The notes under the pieces were generated by a model. That model saw nothing but the letters and a program-made list of their open reading frames with translations, did no database searches and was not told where the DNA came from. Positions 52,443 through 62,222 of a stretch of 64,000 nt of DNA are shown here, piece by piece (positions within the stretch are counted from its first letter, which is position 1; each line of letters begins with the position of its first letter). Source of the DNA: Exiguobacterium sp. s193 (GTDB taxonomy: Bacteria > Bacillota > Bacilli > Exiguobacteriales > Exiguobacteriaceae). A program made the translations under genes and the position numbers. Location of the stretch: the NCBI RefSeq assembly GCF_018618755.1, contig NZ_JACSMR010000006.1, positions 98,422 to 162,421 of the forward strand, given 5' to 3'.

Positions 52443-54503
52443 TTGACTGAACAAGAAAATTATTTACTCGATCCCGTCAGACGGAAGACGACGATTCGTT
52501 CACTTGTCCGCTATGCGATGCATGAGAAACGTGCAATCTTTCTCGGACTTTTCCTGCTTATTTTAGCAGTCGGAGCCGAACTGACAGGACCTTATATCGC
52601 AAAAATCATCATCGACGAACACATCGTCGCCATCGAAAAAGACTGGGTGGAAGTCGAATCGGGCGGGACGGTCGGGTATGACGGACGACGTTTTGCGAAG
52701 TCGCAAGACGTTCCGAAATCGGCGGTCATCGGTCCGATCTCAATCGTCCAGTCGAAGGCGGGGTATTATTTCGTTCCGGAACAAGTCGTCAGCGGGGGCG
52801 AACGACAAGTCGCTGGAGACACGTTAACTGTCACGCGGGGGGATGAAACGTTTCGGTACGCCGGTGTCGAAAAGCTAACGCAAGGACAAGTCTATGACTT
52901 TTACGCCTCAGACTTAAAGGCGATTGGCTGGTTATCGCTCTTTTATATCATTTTACTGTTGCTTGCAGCAGGATTGAACTGGGTCCAACAAATCTTATTG
53001 CAACGCTCAGCGCATAAAATCGTCAAACGGATGCGGCTTGATGTCTTTTCCCATCTGCAACGTTTACCGGTCCGTTACTTCGACCAGACACCGATTGGTA
53101 AAATCGTCAGTCGTGTCACGAACGATACGGAGACGATCCGGGATCTTTATCTCGGTGTCCTGGCACGGGTGTTCTCAGGCATCATCACGATGGCGGGGAT
53201 TCTCGTCGCGATGTTCTTCCTGGATGTCCGGTTGGGTCTCGTATCCTTAGCCATCATCCCGATCGTCTATTTTTGGATTCAACTGTTCCAAAAACTGGCG
53301 ACGGAAAACAACTTCAAAGTCCGGGCACTCGTCGCGGACATGAACGGACAATTGAATGAAAACATCCAGACAATGCCGATCATTCAGTCGTACGCCCGTG
53401 AAGCGGAAGTACTTGCTGAGTTCGAACAGAAAAATGAAGAGAACTACCAGACGCGTGCGAAACTGTTGCGGCTCGATGCGTTGATGTCACACAACTTATC
53501 GTATTTCTTAAAAAACTTGACGCTCGCCTTGTTGATTTGGGTCGTCGCCGGTCAAAGTTTAACGAACGGGACATTTTTATCGCTCGGGATTCTTTATGCC
53601 TACATTGATTACGTGTCTCGTTTATTTGAACCAGTCACACAAATCATGAACCAACTGTCACCGCTCCAACAAGCACTCGTCTCTGCCGACCGGATGTTCC
53701 AGTTGCTCGACGAAAAAGGCGAACCGGTCGAACAAGGTCGGATTCCCCGTTTCGCAGGACGCGTCGAGTTTAAAGACGTCGGATTCAGCTACGAGGAAGG
53801 TTATCCGGTTTTACGTCAAATCGAGATTGAGGCACGCCCTGGTGCGACGATCGCTCTCGTCGGGCATACGGGGAGCGGGAAAAGCTCAATCATGAACCTG
53901 TTGATGCGTTTTTATGATCCTTCGTCCGGTCAACTCTTGATTGACGGACAAGATGTTACGACGTTACCGAAACAAGCGGTCCGTGACCACATGGGGATCG
54001 TCTTACAAGATCCGTTCTTGTTTACAGGAACGATTCGCTCGAACATTACACTGGATAATCCCTTGATTTCGGAAGAACGTGTCCGTCAGGCGATTGTCGC
54101 CGTCGGAGCAGACCGCTTCATCGATCGACTTCCGCATGGCTTAGACGAACCGGTCATCGAAAAGGGCGCGACCTTATCTGCCGGAGAACGGCAATTAATC
54201 AGCTTTGCCCGTGCGCTTGCTTTTGATCCTGCGATTCTCGTTCTTGACGAAGCGACGGCAAGTGTCGATTCCGAGACGGAAGCGATGATTCAAGAAGCCT
54301 TGCTGACGTTGACGAAAGGACGGACGACGTTCATCATCGCCCACCGGTTGTCGACGATTAAAGATGCCGATGAAATCATCGTCCTCGATCACGGTCAAAT
54401 CATGGAGCGTGGTACACATGACGTGCTCTTGTCGGAAAAAGGGATTTACGCGAAGATGTACGCCCTCCAAAGCAAACGGAATCTTGAACTGAAATCAAGC
54501 TAA
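52443..54503 (+). CDS. bmrD: BmrD-like half of a heterodimeric multidrug ABC exporter
   Basis: A 686-residue exporter half with six membrane helices and an extra soluble insertion of about 100 residues (WVEVESGGTVGYDGRRFAKS region) in the first extracellular loop, as in BmrD. NBD: Walker A GHTGSGKSS, Walker B LVLDEATASVD with catalytic Glu, signature LSAGERQ (degenerate second Gly). With BmrC's LSGGQ this gives one full ATP site and one degenerate site. The start is TTG 52443 (MTEQENYLLDPVRRK), 8 bases after AGGAGG; GTG 52434 overlaps the ribosome site. Confidence 0.9.
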   Translation: MTEQENYLLDPVRRKTTIRSLVRYAMHEKRAIFLGLFLLILAVGAELTGPYIAKIIIDEHIVAIEKDWVEVESGGTVGYDGRRFAKSQDVPKSAVIGPISIVQSKAGYYFVPEQVVSGGERQVAGDTLTVTRGDETFRYAGVEKLTQGQVYDFYASDLKAIGWLSLFYIILLLLAAGLNWVQQILLQRSAHKIVKRMRLDVFSHLQRLPVRYFDQTPIGKIVSRVTNDTETIRDLYLGVLARVFSGIITMAGILVAMFFLDVRLGLVSLAIIPIVYFWIQLFQKLATENNFKVRALVADMNGQLNENIQTMPIIQSYAREAEVLAEFEQKNEENYQTRAKLLRLDALMSHNLSYFLKNLTLALLIWVVAGQSLTNGTFLSLGILYAYIDYVSRLFEPVTQIMNQLSPLQQALVSADRMFQLLDEKGEPVEQGRIPRFAGRVEFKDVGFSYEEGYPVLRQIEIEARPGATIALVGHTGSGKSSIMNLLMRFYDPSSGQLLIDGQDVTTLPKQAVRDHMGIVLQDPFLFTGTIRSNITLDNPLISEERVRQAIVAVGADRFIDRLPHGLDEPVIEKGATLSAGERQLISFARALAFDPAILVLDEATASVDSETEAMIQEALLTLTKGRTTFIIAHRLSTIKDADEIIVLDHGQIMERGTHDVLLSEKGIYAKMYALQSKRNLELKSS

Positions 54504-54562
54504 GACCATGATATGACTTCTCCTTTTCGTATATACTAATGACGAAGAGGGGGAGTTTTTTA

Positions 54563-54880
54563 ATGGAAACACGGATGAGTCAATTATCGAAATATGAATT
54601 AGAAATGCTCGTCACGAAACTAAACGAGCAAAAAAGAAAAGCGGAGCAGCACGGGAACATGAGTGAAGTCGAAGTCGTCATTCGAAAAATCGCGATGGCG
54701 CAAAGTTATCTCGTCGATGCAAGTCAGTTCGAAACCGGTCAACTTTACCAAGTCGAAGGGGAAGAGGCGGCGTTCGAATTACATTTCGTCAACGGTGTCA
54801 TGGGCTGGGGTCATTTTGTAGGAACCGTCAATGAAGTCGCGATTCCGCTCGCGCTGATTCATTCTGAGGAGGGTGCATGA
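54563..54880 (+). CDS. yfhH: YfhH-family protein (DUF1811)
   Basis: A 105-residue protein: N-terminal helical hairpin (SQLSKYELEMLVTKLNEQKR) and a C-terminal SH3-like beta part (YQVEGEEAAFELHFVNGVMG). It matches YfhH in size and in context near recX and mutY. ATG 54563 follows GAGGGGGAG by 7 bases. Function unknown. Confidence 0.8.
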   Translation: METRMSQLSKYELEMLVTKLNEQKRKAEQHGNMSEVEVVIRKIAMAQSYLVDASQFETGQLYQVEGEEAAFELHFVNGVMGWGHFVGTVNEVAIPLALIHSEEGA

Positions 54881-55155
54881 TGGAAGAAAACCGCACAGCG
54901 GCACTAGAACAACTAGCAGGAGAATTACAAGCTGTCAATCCGGTGTTAACGCCAATCGAAGCATTGACATGGGTCGAAGTCCTTTGGGAAGATTTTGAGG
55001 CGACGCTTGCCCGGGCAGGCGAAAAATACCAAGGTGAGGCTGTCGCCGTCCGGTTCGTCGAGCGACAAATCAAACAACATGGAGCGATGTTGCACCGCTT
55101 CAATACATCGAATGAAAAGTTTAAGCACTTGATGCTTGGACGCGACGTCCAGTAA
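54880..55155 (+). CDS. yfhJ: YfhJ-like WVELL-family protein, 91 aa
   Basis: The sequence TPIEALTWVEVLWEDFEATL contains the WVELL-type signature of the YfhJ family, small soluble proteins of unknown role in Bacillales. The ATG pair at 54877/54880 overlaps the yfhH stop; 54880 has AGGAGG 7 bases upstream. Coupled to yfhH and followed by a terminator. Confidence 0.78.
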   Translation: MEENRTAALEQLAGELQAVNPVLTPIEALTWVEVLWEDFEATLARAGEKYQGEAVAVRFVERQIKQHGAMLHRFNTSNEKFKHLMLGRDVQ

Positions 55156-55161
55156 ATGAAT

Positions 55162-55211
55162 AGAAAAAGACTCCTTGTCCTGGTCGATTGACCACTGACA
55201 CGGAGTCTTTG
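55162..55211. terminator. Bidirectional terminator between yfhJ and yfhP
   Basis: AAAGACTCC... TGGTC and GACCA...GGAGTCTTT form a long stem with T-runs on both strands. Confidence 0.88.
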
Positions 55212-55212
55212 T

Positions 55213-56196
55213 TTATAAGGCAGGGATGACCAGCTTTTTTTGCAGTGTCCGTTCGCTAAAGACCCAACCCGTATAGGAACTGACGATTTGTTGGGACGCC
55301 TCGTCAATCCGGACGACGGCGACGAATGGGTAGACATCTTTTGTGAAATACCGTAAGTTCGTAAAACGATATTCGACGATGCCGTCTTTTCGGGATACCG
55401 TATACGTGTGGATTTTTGAGAAGGCGAGGAAGGCTTTCAAGTCCTCATTTTGTTTGACGATTTCATACAGTGCGTCCCCATGCGGTTCCTCTTTAATGCG
55501 GAAGTTTCCACATTCGACGACGACACCGGCATTGATTTTGACGACCGAGTACTCGTCGCGCAGTCGTGCTGCGACGTGCCACTCGTCCCACTTCATTCCG
55601 GGTGAGATGAATAACTTGTGGGCCCCGCCATAATACCGGGCAGCCGTCGCCAAGGCGTCATTTCGGAGTTTGAATTGGACGGCATAATAAATCGCGACGA
55701 TGACGATTAAAATCGGGAAAATGACGAGGGTCGCACGCGTCAGGACCCAGATGCCAAAAGCGCCGTAATACATCGTGAATAAATACGGATCAAACGTATT
55801 GATGACACCCCAACCAATCCAGGTCTGTTTAAAGGGGTGAAGAGCTTGTGTGCCGTAGGCGTTAAACAGATCGACGAAGACATGAAGGGCGACAGCGATC
55901 TGCGCCATCAGCCATAATGAAGTAGGTGGTACGCCGAATAAGGTACCGATGACGATTGATAAGAGTAACGGCCAAGCGAGAAGGGCAATCAACCCATGGG
56001 ATTTTCCACGGTGTTGCGTCAAATAAGCACCGTTCCCCTTGAATTTAAAAACCGTGTCAAAGTCGGGGGCGTGCGATCCGACTAAGGCAGTGGTCGTGAC
56101 GGCAGCAAAAAGTGTTGCGCTTGCTGCGACGTCCGGTTCGAGTGTTGAGATGGCGGCGAGACAAAGTCCCATTCCGATATGTGTACCAGTATCCAA
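55213..56196 (-). CDS. yfhP: YfhP/YdjM-family membrane metal-dependent hydrolase
   Basis: A 327-residue protein with a YdjM-type N-terminal region (MDTGTHIGMGLCLAAISTLE; HAPDFDTVFKFKG; QHRGKSHGLI; HVFVDLFNAYG) holding His/Asp residues typical of the family's metal site within four or five membrane segments, then a soluble C-terminal domain. Located between yfhJ and mutY as in Bacillus. Function unknown; B. subtilis YfhP has been linked to biofilm and secondary metabolism control. Confidence 0.86.
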   Translation of the reverse strand: MDTGTHIGMGLCLAAISTLEPDVAASATLFAAVTTTALVGSHAPDFDTVFKFKGNGAYLTQHRGKSHGLIALLAWPLLLSIVIGTLFGVPPTSLWLMAQIAVALHVFVDLFNAYGTQALHPFKQTWIGWGVINTFDPYLFTMYYGAFGIWVLTRATLVIFPILIVIVAIYYAVQFKLRNDALATAARYYGGAHKLFISPGMKWDEWHVAARLRDEYSVVKINAGVVVECGNFRIKEEPHGDALYEIVKQNEDLKAFLAFSKIHTYTVSRKDGIVEYRFTNLRYFTKDVYPFVAVVRIDEASQQIVSSYTGWVFSERTLQKKLVIPAL

Positions 56197-56302
56197 TGCG
56201 AATTCGCTCCTCTAAAAGTAGTAATGGTACGACAAACTAGTATCAGCATTCCGAGTAATTTTCATTCACTATAACGTATTTTTGTAGAAAAGAGGTAGAC
56301 AT

Positions 56303-57322
56303 TTGATCCCCGTTCAAGAATATTTCACAAACTTTAATAAACGAACGTTCACAACCGAATTGGTCGCATGGTTTTTACGCGAACAACGCCAGTTACCATG
56401 GCGGGAAACGAAAAACCCTTACCATATTTGGATTAGCGAGATCATGTTACAACAGACGCGTGTCGATACGGTCATTCCTTATTATAACCGGTTCACGGAC
56501 CGTTTTCCGACGCCGCACGATCTGGCGGCGGCAGAACAAAGTGAAGTCTTAAAGTACTGGGAAGGCTTAGGGTACTATTCCCGTGTTAAGAATCTTCAAA
56601 TCGCCGTTCAGGAAGTTGTTGAAAAATATGACGGAATCGTTCCTGACGAAAAAGAAATTTTTGAAAGTTTACGTGGTGTCGGACCGTATACGACGGGAGC
56701 CGTTTTGTCGATTGCTTACGGTCAGGCGGAACCGGCAGTCGACGGAAATGTCATGCGTGTCTTATCGCGGGTGCTCGGGATTTATGAAGACATCGCCGCA
56801 CCGAAAACACGGAAATTGTTTGAAGCAGCGGTCCATGAACTGATTGATCCAGCCGACCCTTCGAGTTTCAACCAAGGCTTGATGGAACTCGGGGCAATCG
56901 TCTGTACACCAAAGTCACCGATGTGTGGGTTATGCCCCGTCAACGACGTCTGTTTTGCCTATGAGCGGAATGCTCAGGGCGAGTTACCCGTCAAAACGAA
57001 AAAAGGAAAAACACAGACGATTCAATACGATGCTCTTGTCTACGAAGAAGCTGGGAAAATCGCAATCGAGCAACGGCCGGATACAGGACTGCTCGCAGGA
57101 ATGTGGCAATATCCGTTAGTCGAATCAACGGAAACAAAACCTGGAACGTATGTCGGGCAGATAAAACACATCTTTTCACACCGGATTTGGGATGTTAGTG
57201 TTTACCGCGTCGCGACTCAACCGGAAGGAACGGTACTGATGGATGAAGTAACGTACGTCAAGCAACCGATATCAGTCGCACAAATGAAAATTGATCGTTT
57301 ACTAAAGGAGGAGACTACATGA
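56303..57322 (+). CDS. mutY: A/G-specific adenine DNA glycosylase
   Basis: It removes adenine mispaired with 8-oxoG. N-terminal QLPWRETKNPYHIWISEIML with catalytic Glu, helix-hairpin-helix LRGVGPYTTGAVLS, catalytic Asp in AVDGNVMRVLSR, Fe-S cluster CTPKSPMCGLCPVNDVC, and a C-terminal Nudix-like 8-oxoG reader (GLLAGMWQYPLVES). Length 339. The start is TTG 56303 after AGAGG. It overlaps the next gene by four bases. Confidence 0.95.
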   Translation: MIPVQEYFTNFNKRTFTTELVAWFLREQRQLPWRETKNPYHIWISEIMLQQTRVDTVIPYYNRFTDRFPTPHDLAAAEQSEVLKYWEGLGYYSRVKNLQIAVQEVVEKYDGIVPDEKEIFESLRGVGPYTTGAVLSIAYGQAEPAVDGNVMRVLSRVLGIYEDIAAPKTRKLFEAAVHELIDPADPSSFNQGLMELGAIVCTPKSPMCGLCPVNDVCFAYERNAQGELPVKTKKGKTQTIQYDALVYEEAGKIAIEQRPDTGLLAGMWQYPLVESTETKPGTYVGQIKHIFSHRIWDVSVYRVATQPEGTVLMDEVTYVKQPISVAQMKIDRLLKEETT

Positions 57323-57741
57323 ATACATTTCGTACGGAAACGAAAGTAACGGCGACGTTAGAGCAGGCTTGGACGTTTTTAGGCGATGCGAAAGCATTAA
57401 CGGGAATGACGGTTTTCCCGAAGGTTAAAACGATTGGTGATACACGGACGCTTGCCGGAAACACGATTCAGCTCAAAGTCGGCCTTGCGCCCATTTTCGT
57501 CGAGTGGGAGTCACTCATTCCGATCGTCGGTCAACATGCTTTTGTTGATGTAGGGGTCAATGTCCCGTTCCCGTTTGCTGCTTGGTGTCACCTGCACCGG
57601 GTCGAAGAGCGTCCGGACGGGGTCTATATGATTGATGAATTGCTCTATAAATCTTATTTTCCGAAAATGATTGTCGATTTACTGATTCTTAAACCGATGT
57701 TCAAGCAACGAAAACGCGCGATTTTAGACTATTTCGGCTAA
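57319..57741 (+). CDS. SRPBCC-fold hypothetical protein, 140 aa
   Basis: Start MNTFRTETKVTATLEQAWTF and alternating beta strands suggest an SRPBCC (START-like) fold, which binds hydrophobic ligands. The ATG overlaps the mutY stop (ATGA), with GGAGGAG upstream. The ligand and role are not readable. Confidence 0.7.
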   Translation: MNTFRTETKVTATLEQAWTFLGDAKALTGMTVFPKVKTIGDTRTLAGNTIQLKVGLAPIFVEWESLIPIVGQHAFVDVGVNVPFPFAAWCHLHRVEERPDGVYMIDELLYKSYFPKMIVDLLILKPMFKQRKRAILDYFG

Positions 57742-57779
57742 TGAATCATCATCATTTTTCTGAAAAAGTACCCTTTCGT

Positions 57780-57808
57780 TTTTCATGTGTTCTGAAAATG
57801 GGTATAAT
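57780..57808 (+). promoter_or_regulatory. Promoter of ntdP
   Basis: Perfect TATAAT (57803-57808) with a 17-base spacer to a weak TTTTCA. Confidence 0.6.
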
Positions 57809-57861
57809 AAGCACGAGAGTATAGAAAAATTGAATAAAAAAGCTTCAGAAAGGAGTAGCAC

Positions 57862-58404
57862 ATGAGTCGATTCCCAAAAGAAAGTAGCAAGATTGAGATT
57901 CAAAGTTTCAAACATAATGGCAGCTTACACAGAGTTTGGGAAGAAACGCTCGTGCTTAAATCGACGGAAGAAGAATTGATTGGGTTCAATGACCGAATCA
58001 TGGTCAGCGAATCGGATGGTCGTCAGTGGCGGACACGAGAACCCGCGATTTGTTATTTTTCGACAGAACTCTGGTTTAATGTAATCTGTATGATTCGAGA
58101 GGACGGAATCTACTATTACTGTAACTTAGGGTCACCTTCGACGTTTGATGAAAAGGATCGAGCAGTCAAGTACATTGATTATGATTTAGACATTAAGGTA
58201 TATCCGGACATGTCGTATATGATTTTGGATGAAGATGAGTACGAAAAACATCGCCGGGAAATGAACTATCCGAAAGCGATCGATCGTATTCTGAAGGACA
58301 ACGTCCAGATTTTAATCCAGTGGATTCGAAGTCGCAAGGGTCCGTTCAATCCGGCATTCGTTGAAACGTGGTATCGTGAATATGAAACAAGATATCGGAG
58401 ATGA
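57862..58404 (+). CDS. ntdP: Nucleoside tri-/diphosphate phosphatase NtdP (YgaC, DUF402)
   Basis: A 180-residue DUF402 protein. The family residues are in [30 protein letters not shown] and [11 protein letters not shown] (metal-binding Asp). Homologues in Bacillus and Staphylococcus hydrolyse nucleoside tri- and diphosphates with Mg. ATG 57862 follows AAAGGAG. Beginning of the ygaC-ygaD block. Confidence 0.9.
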   Translation: MSRFPKESSKIEIQSFKHNGSLHRVWEETLVLKSTEEELIGFNDRIMVSESDGRQWRTREPAICYFSTELWFNVICMIREDGIYYYCNLGSPSTFDEKDRAVKYIDYDLDIKVYPDMSYMILDEDEYEKHRREMNYPKAIDRILKDNVQILIQWIRSRKGPFNPAFVETWYREYETRYRR

Positions 58405-58446
58405 TGGTTCGCCATCGTCTTTTTTTAGTGGAAAGAAGGGAAACAC

Positions 58447-60234
58447 ATGAGTAAAGCAAAGCAAAAACAGTTAAAAAAGAAGGGTTCCATCAGACGGTAC
58501 ATGGAATTCGTCAAGCCGTATAAAAAACAAATCCTCTTGACGGTGTTCGTCGGGATCATCAAATTTTCGATTCCGTTAGGGTTACCGTTGTTGTATAAGT
58601 ACATCATCGATAATCTCTTAACCGATAACACGGTGCCGCTTGCAGAGCGAAGTAAGGAACTGGCGTATTTGATTGGAGCGGGGTTCTTCGTTTTCCTCGT
58701 TGTTAAACCACCACTCGAATTCGTCCGTCAGTATTTAGCACAGTGGTCGGCGTCGAAGATTTTGTTCGACGTGCGGAACAATTTGTTTGATCATGTTCAG
58801 AAATTATCACTTCGGTTTTATTCAAATACGAAAACGGGCGAAGTCATTTCCCGAATCATCAATGATGTCGAGCAAACAAAAGATTTTGTTGTAACGGGTC
58901 TGATGAACTTATGGCTCGATATGATTACGATCTTTATTGCGATTGCCATCATGTGGACGATCAATCCGAAGTTGACGCTCGTCGCAATCATTCCACTCCC
59001 GTTTTATGCCTTTGCCGTGAAGTTCTTTTATGGACGGCTCCGTAGTTTGACGCGTGACCGTTCCGCGGCACTGGCGGAACTACAAGGCCATTTGACGGAA
59101 CGGGTCAACGGAATGGCTGTCATTCGCAGCTTTGCCCTTGAACCACATGAAAACAGAGCCTTTAAAGGGCAAAATGATGGTTTCTTAAAAGCAGCACTTC
59201 GTCAGACGAACTGGAATGCACGGACGTACGTCGTCGTTTCGACGATTACCGATTTTGCACCAATCCTGATTTTTGGTACGGCTGCCTTTTTCGTCTTGAA
59301 CGGACAGGTGACAATCGGGACGATGGTCGCTTTCATCGGTTATATCGATCGTCTGTATGCACCACTCGGTCGACTCGTCAACTCATCCACGACGTTGACA
59401 CAGTCGATTGCTTCGATGGACCGAATGTTTGAATTCTTAGACGAACCGTATGATATTACGGAAAAAGCACATGCGAAAGACCCGGTTGATGTCAAAGGGA
59501 ACGTCCAGTTCGAAGACATCAGCTTCTCTTACGAAGAAGATGGCGAACTGGCAATCAACCGGTTGACGCTTGACGTGCAGGCCGGGGAACGAATCGCCTT
59601 CGTCGGGATGTCGGGAGGAGGGAAATCGACACTCGTCAGTCTGATCCCCCGTTTTTACGATGTCTCTTCCGGACGGATTACGCTGGACGGCGTCGACATC
59701 CGTGATTTGAAGTTGCGCGGCTTACGCGACCAAATCGGGATGGTCATGCAAGAATCGATTTTATTTAGTGAATCGGTCGAAATGAACATCAAGATGGGGA
59801 ATCCGGAAGCGACGGACGAAGAAGTGATTGCAGCTGCGACAGCGGCGAATGCACATGAGTTCATCGAACGGTTGCCGCAAGGTTACAAGACGGCGGTCGG
59901 AGAACGAGGCGTTAAGCTGTCAGGTGGACAAAAGCAACGTCTGGCGATTGCTCGTGTCTTCTTGAAAAATCCGCCAATCCTGATTCTTGATGAAGCAACG
60001 AGTGCACTTGATCTAGAAAGTGAATCGATGATTCAAGATTCGCTTGCCCGTCTCGCGAAAGGACGGACGACGTTCACTGTCGCCCACCGTCTGTCGACGA
60101 TTACGGATGCCGATAAGATTGTCGTGATTGAAAATGGTCAAATCACGGAGCTCGGTCGTCATGAAGAGTTAATGCGTAAACGTGGTGCTTATTTCGAACT
60201 ATATGCGATTCAAAACCTCGAGCTCGTCGAATGA
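58447..60234 (+). CDS. ygaD: YgaD-type homodimeric ABC exporter
   Basis: A 595-residue ABC exporter with fused membrane and nucleotide domains: six helices to about residue 320, Walker A GMSGGGKST, Q-loop GMVMQES, signature LSGGQKQR, Walker B ILDEATSALD, H-loop VAHRLS. All catalytic residues are intact, unlike the BmrC half. Substrate unknown. Follows ntdP by 42 bases; ATG 58447 follows GGAAAGAAGGG. Confidence 0.9.
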   Translation: MSKAKQKQLKKKGSIRRYMEFVKPYKKQILLTVFVGIIKFSIPLGLPLLYKYIIDNLLTDNTVPLAERSKELAYLIGAGFFVFLVVKPPLEFVRQYLAQWSASKILFDVRNNLFDHVQKLSLRFYSNTKTGEVISRIINDVEQTKDFVVTGLMNLWLDMITIFIAIAIMWTINPKLTLVAIIPLPFYAFAVKFFYGRLRSLTRDRSAALAELQGHLTERVNGMAVIRSFALEPHENRAFKGQNDGFLKAALRQTNWNARTYVVVSTITDFAPILIFGTAAFFVLNGQVTIGTMVAFIGYIDRLYAPLGRLVNSSTTLTQSIASMDRMFEFLDEPYDITEKAHAKDPVDVKGNVQFEDISFSYEEDGELAINRLTLDVQAGERIAFVGMSGGGKSTLVSLIPRFYDVSSGRITLDGVDIRDLKLRGLRDQIGMVMQESILFSESVEMNIKMGNPEATDEEVIAAATAANAHEFIERLPQGYKTAVGERGVKLSGGQKQRLAIARVFLKNPPILILDEATSALDLESESMIQDSLARLAKGRTTFTVAHRLSTITDADKIVVIENGQITELGRHEELMRKRGAYFELYAIQNLELVE

Positions 60235-60271
60235 AAAAAGGCTATTCCGTTTTTTCCGGAATAGCCTTTTT
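60235..60271. terminator. Bidirectional terminator between ygaD and gsaB
   Basis: AAAAAGGCTATTCCG and CGGAATAGCCTTTTT form a 15-bp stem around a T-rich loop. Confidence 0.9.
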
Positions 60272-60290
60272 GTATACTGGATGAACAAGC

Positions 60291-61589
60291 TTATAATTGT
60301 GCGAACGCACGGTTGACGGCGACGATTGTCTCATCGATGTCTGCGTCCGTGTGAGCAGTCGTCAAGAACCACGCTTCATATTTCGAAGGGGCAAGGTTGA
60401 CGCCTTGTTCGAGCATTAATTTGAAGAAACGACCGAACATTTCGCTATCGGCACGTTCCGCACCAAGGTAGTCAATGACCGTCTCGTCCGTGAAGTAGAC
60501 CGTCAAAGCGCCTTTCAGTCGATTGACCGTAATCGTGACGTCATGAGTAGCAGCAGCCTCGAGAATCCCTTGTTCAAGCTTTGCGCCAAGACGTTCGAAT
60601 TCTTCATAGACACCAGGCTGTTCAAGTAACTCGAGGCAAGCGATACCTGCTGCCATCGACGCCGGATTTCCGGCCATCGTTCCAGCTTGGTAAGCGGGAC
60701 CGAGCGGAGCAACGTGTTCCATGATGTCTTTGCGACCGCCGTATGCACCGATCGGGAGACCACCACCGATGATTTTTCCGAGTGCCGTCATATCAGGACG
60801 GATATTCAACAGTTCTTGAGCACTGCCGTATGTGAAGCGGAATGCTGTGATAACTTCATCGTAGATGACAAGTGCGCCATGCTCGTGAGTAATCTCATTG
60901 ATGGCTTCGAGGAATCCAGGATGCGGTTCGACGATGCCGAAGTTGCCGACGATTGGCTCAACGAGGACACAGGCAACTTGATCGCCCCATTCCGCCATGA
61001 TTTGACGATAGGACTCGATGTCATTGAAAGGAGTCGTGATGACTTCTTTTGCCGTCGCTTTCGTGACACCGGCAGAGTCGGGAGAACCGAGAGTCGCTGG
61101 ACCGCTCCCTGCCGCAATCAACATTAAATCCGAGTGACCGTGGTAACATCCACTAAACTTGACGACCAGTTCGCGTCCTGTATACGCGCGTGCGACACGA
61201 ATCGTCGTCATGACAGATTCCGTTCCAGAGTTCGTAAAACGAACCTTTTCCAGAGAGGGAATTGCTTGTTGGAGCTTATGTGCAAAATCGATTTCTAAAC
61301 GATGCGGAGTGCCGTATAAAAGACCGTTTTGTGCCGCATGTGTAATCGCTTCTGTAATATGTGGATGCCCGTGTCCTGTGATGATTGGTCCATAGGCAGC
61401 TAAGTAATCGATATAACGATTGCCATCGACATCGTAAAAGTAAGCACCTTCTCCGCGTTCCATATAAACGGGAGCACCGCCTCCGACGGCTTTAAAGGAG
61501 CGGGATGGACTGTTGACACCTCCGACGATGCATTTTTGGGCAACATCGTATAACGCCTCAGAAGTCGGGCGTGTAGAATGGGTTGACAT
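60291..61589 (-). CDS. gsaB: Glutamate-1-semialdehyde 2,1-aminomutase
   Basis: A PLP enzyme that makes 5-aminolevulinate for haem. The PLP lysine is in [17 protein letters not shown] and the family start in [16 protein letters not shown]. It is likely the second copy (GsaB), since the main hemL is usually in the hemAXCDBL cluster. ATG 61589 ([15 protein letters not shown]) has GGAGGAA 6 bases upstream; the longer frame is unlikely. Length 432. Confidence 0.93.
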   Translation of the reverse strand: MSTHSTRPTSEALYDVAQKCIVGGVNSPSRSFKAVGGGAPVYMERGEGAYFYDVDGNRYIDYLAAYGPIITGHGHPHITEAITHAAQNGLLYGTPHRLEIDFAHKLQQAIPSLEKVRFTNSGTESVMTTIRVARAYTGRELVVKFSGCYHGHSDLMLIAAGSGPATLGSPDSAGVTKATAKEVITTPFNDIESYRQIMAEWGDQVACVLVEPIVGNFGIVEPHPGFLEAINEITHEHGALVIYDEVITAFRFTYGSAQELLNIRPDMTALGKIIGGGLPIGAYGGRKDIMEHVAPLGPAYQAGTMAGNPASMAAGIACLELLEQPGVYEEFERLGAKLEQGILEAAATHDVTITVNRLKGALTVYFTDETVIDYLGAERADSEMFGRFFKLMLEQGVNLAPSKYEAWFLTTAHTDADIDETIVAVNRAFAQL

Positions 61590-61669
61590 GGGTGATTCCT
61601 CCAATCGTTGATGCGTGAAAAATATCACGATATGATTGTATCACAGACGTCAAATCAGGAGCAGAGCCG

Positions 61670-61698
61670 TTGACGGACACGAATAATGTAGGTAGACT
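61670..61698 (+). promoter_or_regulatory. Promoter of perR
   Basis: TTGACG (61670-61675), a 17-base spacer and TAGACT (61693-61698), just before the PerR-like box. Confidence 0.6.
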
Positions 61699-61700
61699 AA

Positions 61701-61715
61701 TTATAAAGATTACAA
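61701..61715. promoter_or_regulatory. PerR-like box in the perR promoter
   Basis: TTATAAAGATTACAA matches TTATAATnATTATAA at 12 of 14 defined positions and lies right after the -10, as expected for autorepression. Confidence 0.6.
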
Positions 61716-61753
61716 TCTAATAATCAATGAAAGATAGAAATGAGGGGATGGAC

Positions 61754-62188
61754 GTGGCTAACGAAATGCTGGATGACGCAGTACGCTCTTTACGAGAATC
61801 AGGCGTTCGCATGACACCACAACGTCACGCAATCTTGGAATACTTGACGACAGGACATACGCATCCGACGGCAGATGACATCTATCGTGCGCTCGAACAT
61901 CGTTTTCCAAACATGAGTGTGGCGACAGTTTATAATAATTTACGTGTTTTCCGTGAAAAGGGAATCGTTGAAGAAATGAACTACGGAGATGCCTCCAGTC
62001 GTTTTGATTTCGTTACGACGCGTCATTACCATATGATTTGTGAAGGGTGCGGAAAAATCGTTGATTTCAATTATCCCGTACTTGATGATGTTGAGACCGT
62101 TGCGGCACATTTGACTGGTTTTAAGGTCGATCGTCACCGTCTTGAAGTGTACGGGACATGCCCGGAATGCCAATCCAAGGTACAATGA
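61754..62188 (+). CDS. perR: Peroxide-responsive repressor PerR
   Basis: A 144-residue Fur-family repressor that senses H2O2 by iron-catalysed His oxidation. DNA-binding helix [13 protein letters not shown]; metal ligands include His in TTGHTHPT, Asp in SSRFDF, His in TRHYHM and Asp in IVDFNY; the structural zinc site is CEGCG and CPEC. This ligand set (Asp in SRFD) is PerR rather than Fur or Zur. GTG 61754 has GAGGGG 6 bases upstream; ATG 61748 overlaps it. Probably self-repressed through the upstream box. Confidence 0.93.
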   Translation: MANEMLDDAVRSLRESGVRMTPQRHAILEYLTTGHTHPTADDIYRALEHRFPNMSVATVYNNLRVFREKGIVEEMNYGDASSRFDFVTTRHYHMICEGCGKIVDFNYPVLDDVETVAAHLTGFKVDRHRLEVYGTCPECQSKVQ

Positions 62189-62222
62189 AAACGAGCTTCC
62201 TTTAGCGGGGAGCTCGTTTATT
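62188..62222. terminator. Bidirectional terminator between perR and ygzB
   Basis: AAACGAGCTTCC and GGGGAGCTCGTTT form a stem. It overlaps the last codons of ygzB on the minus strand. Confidence 0.75.
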
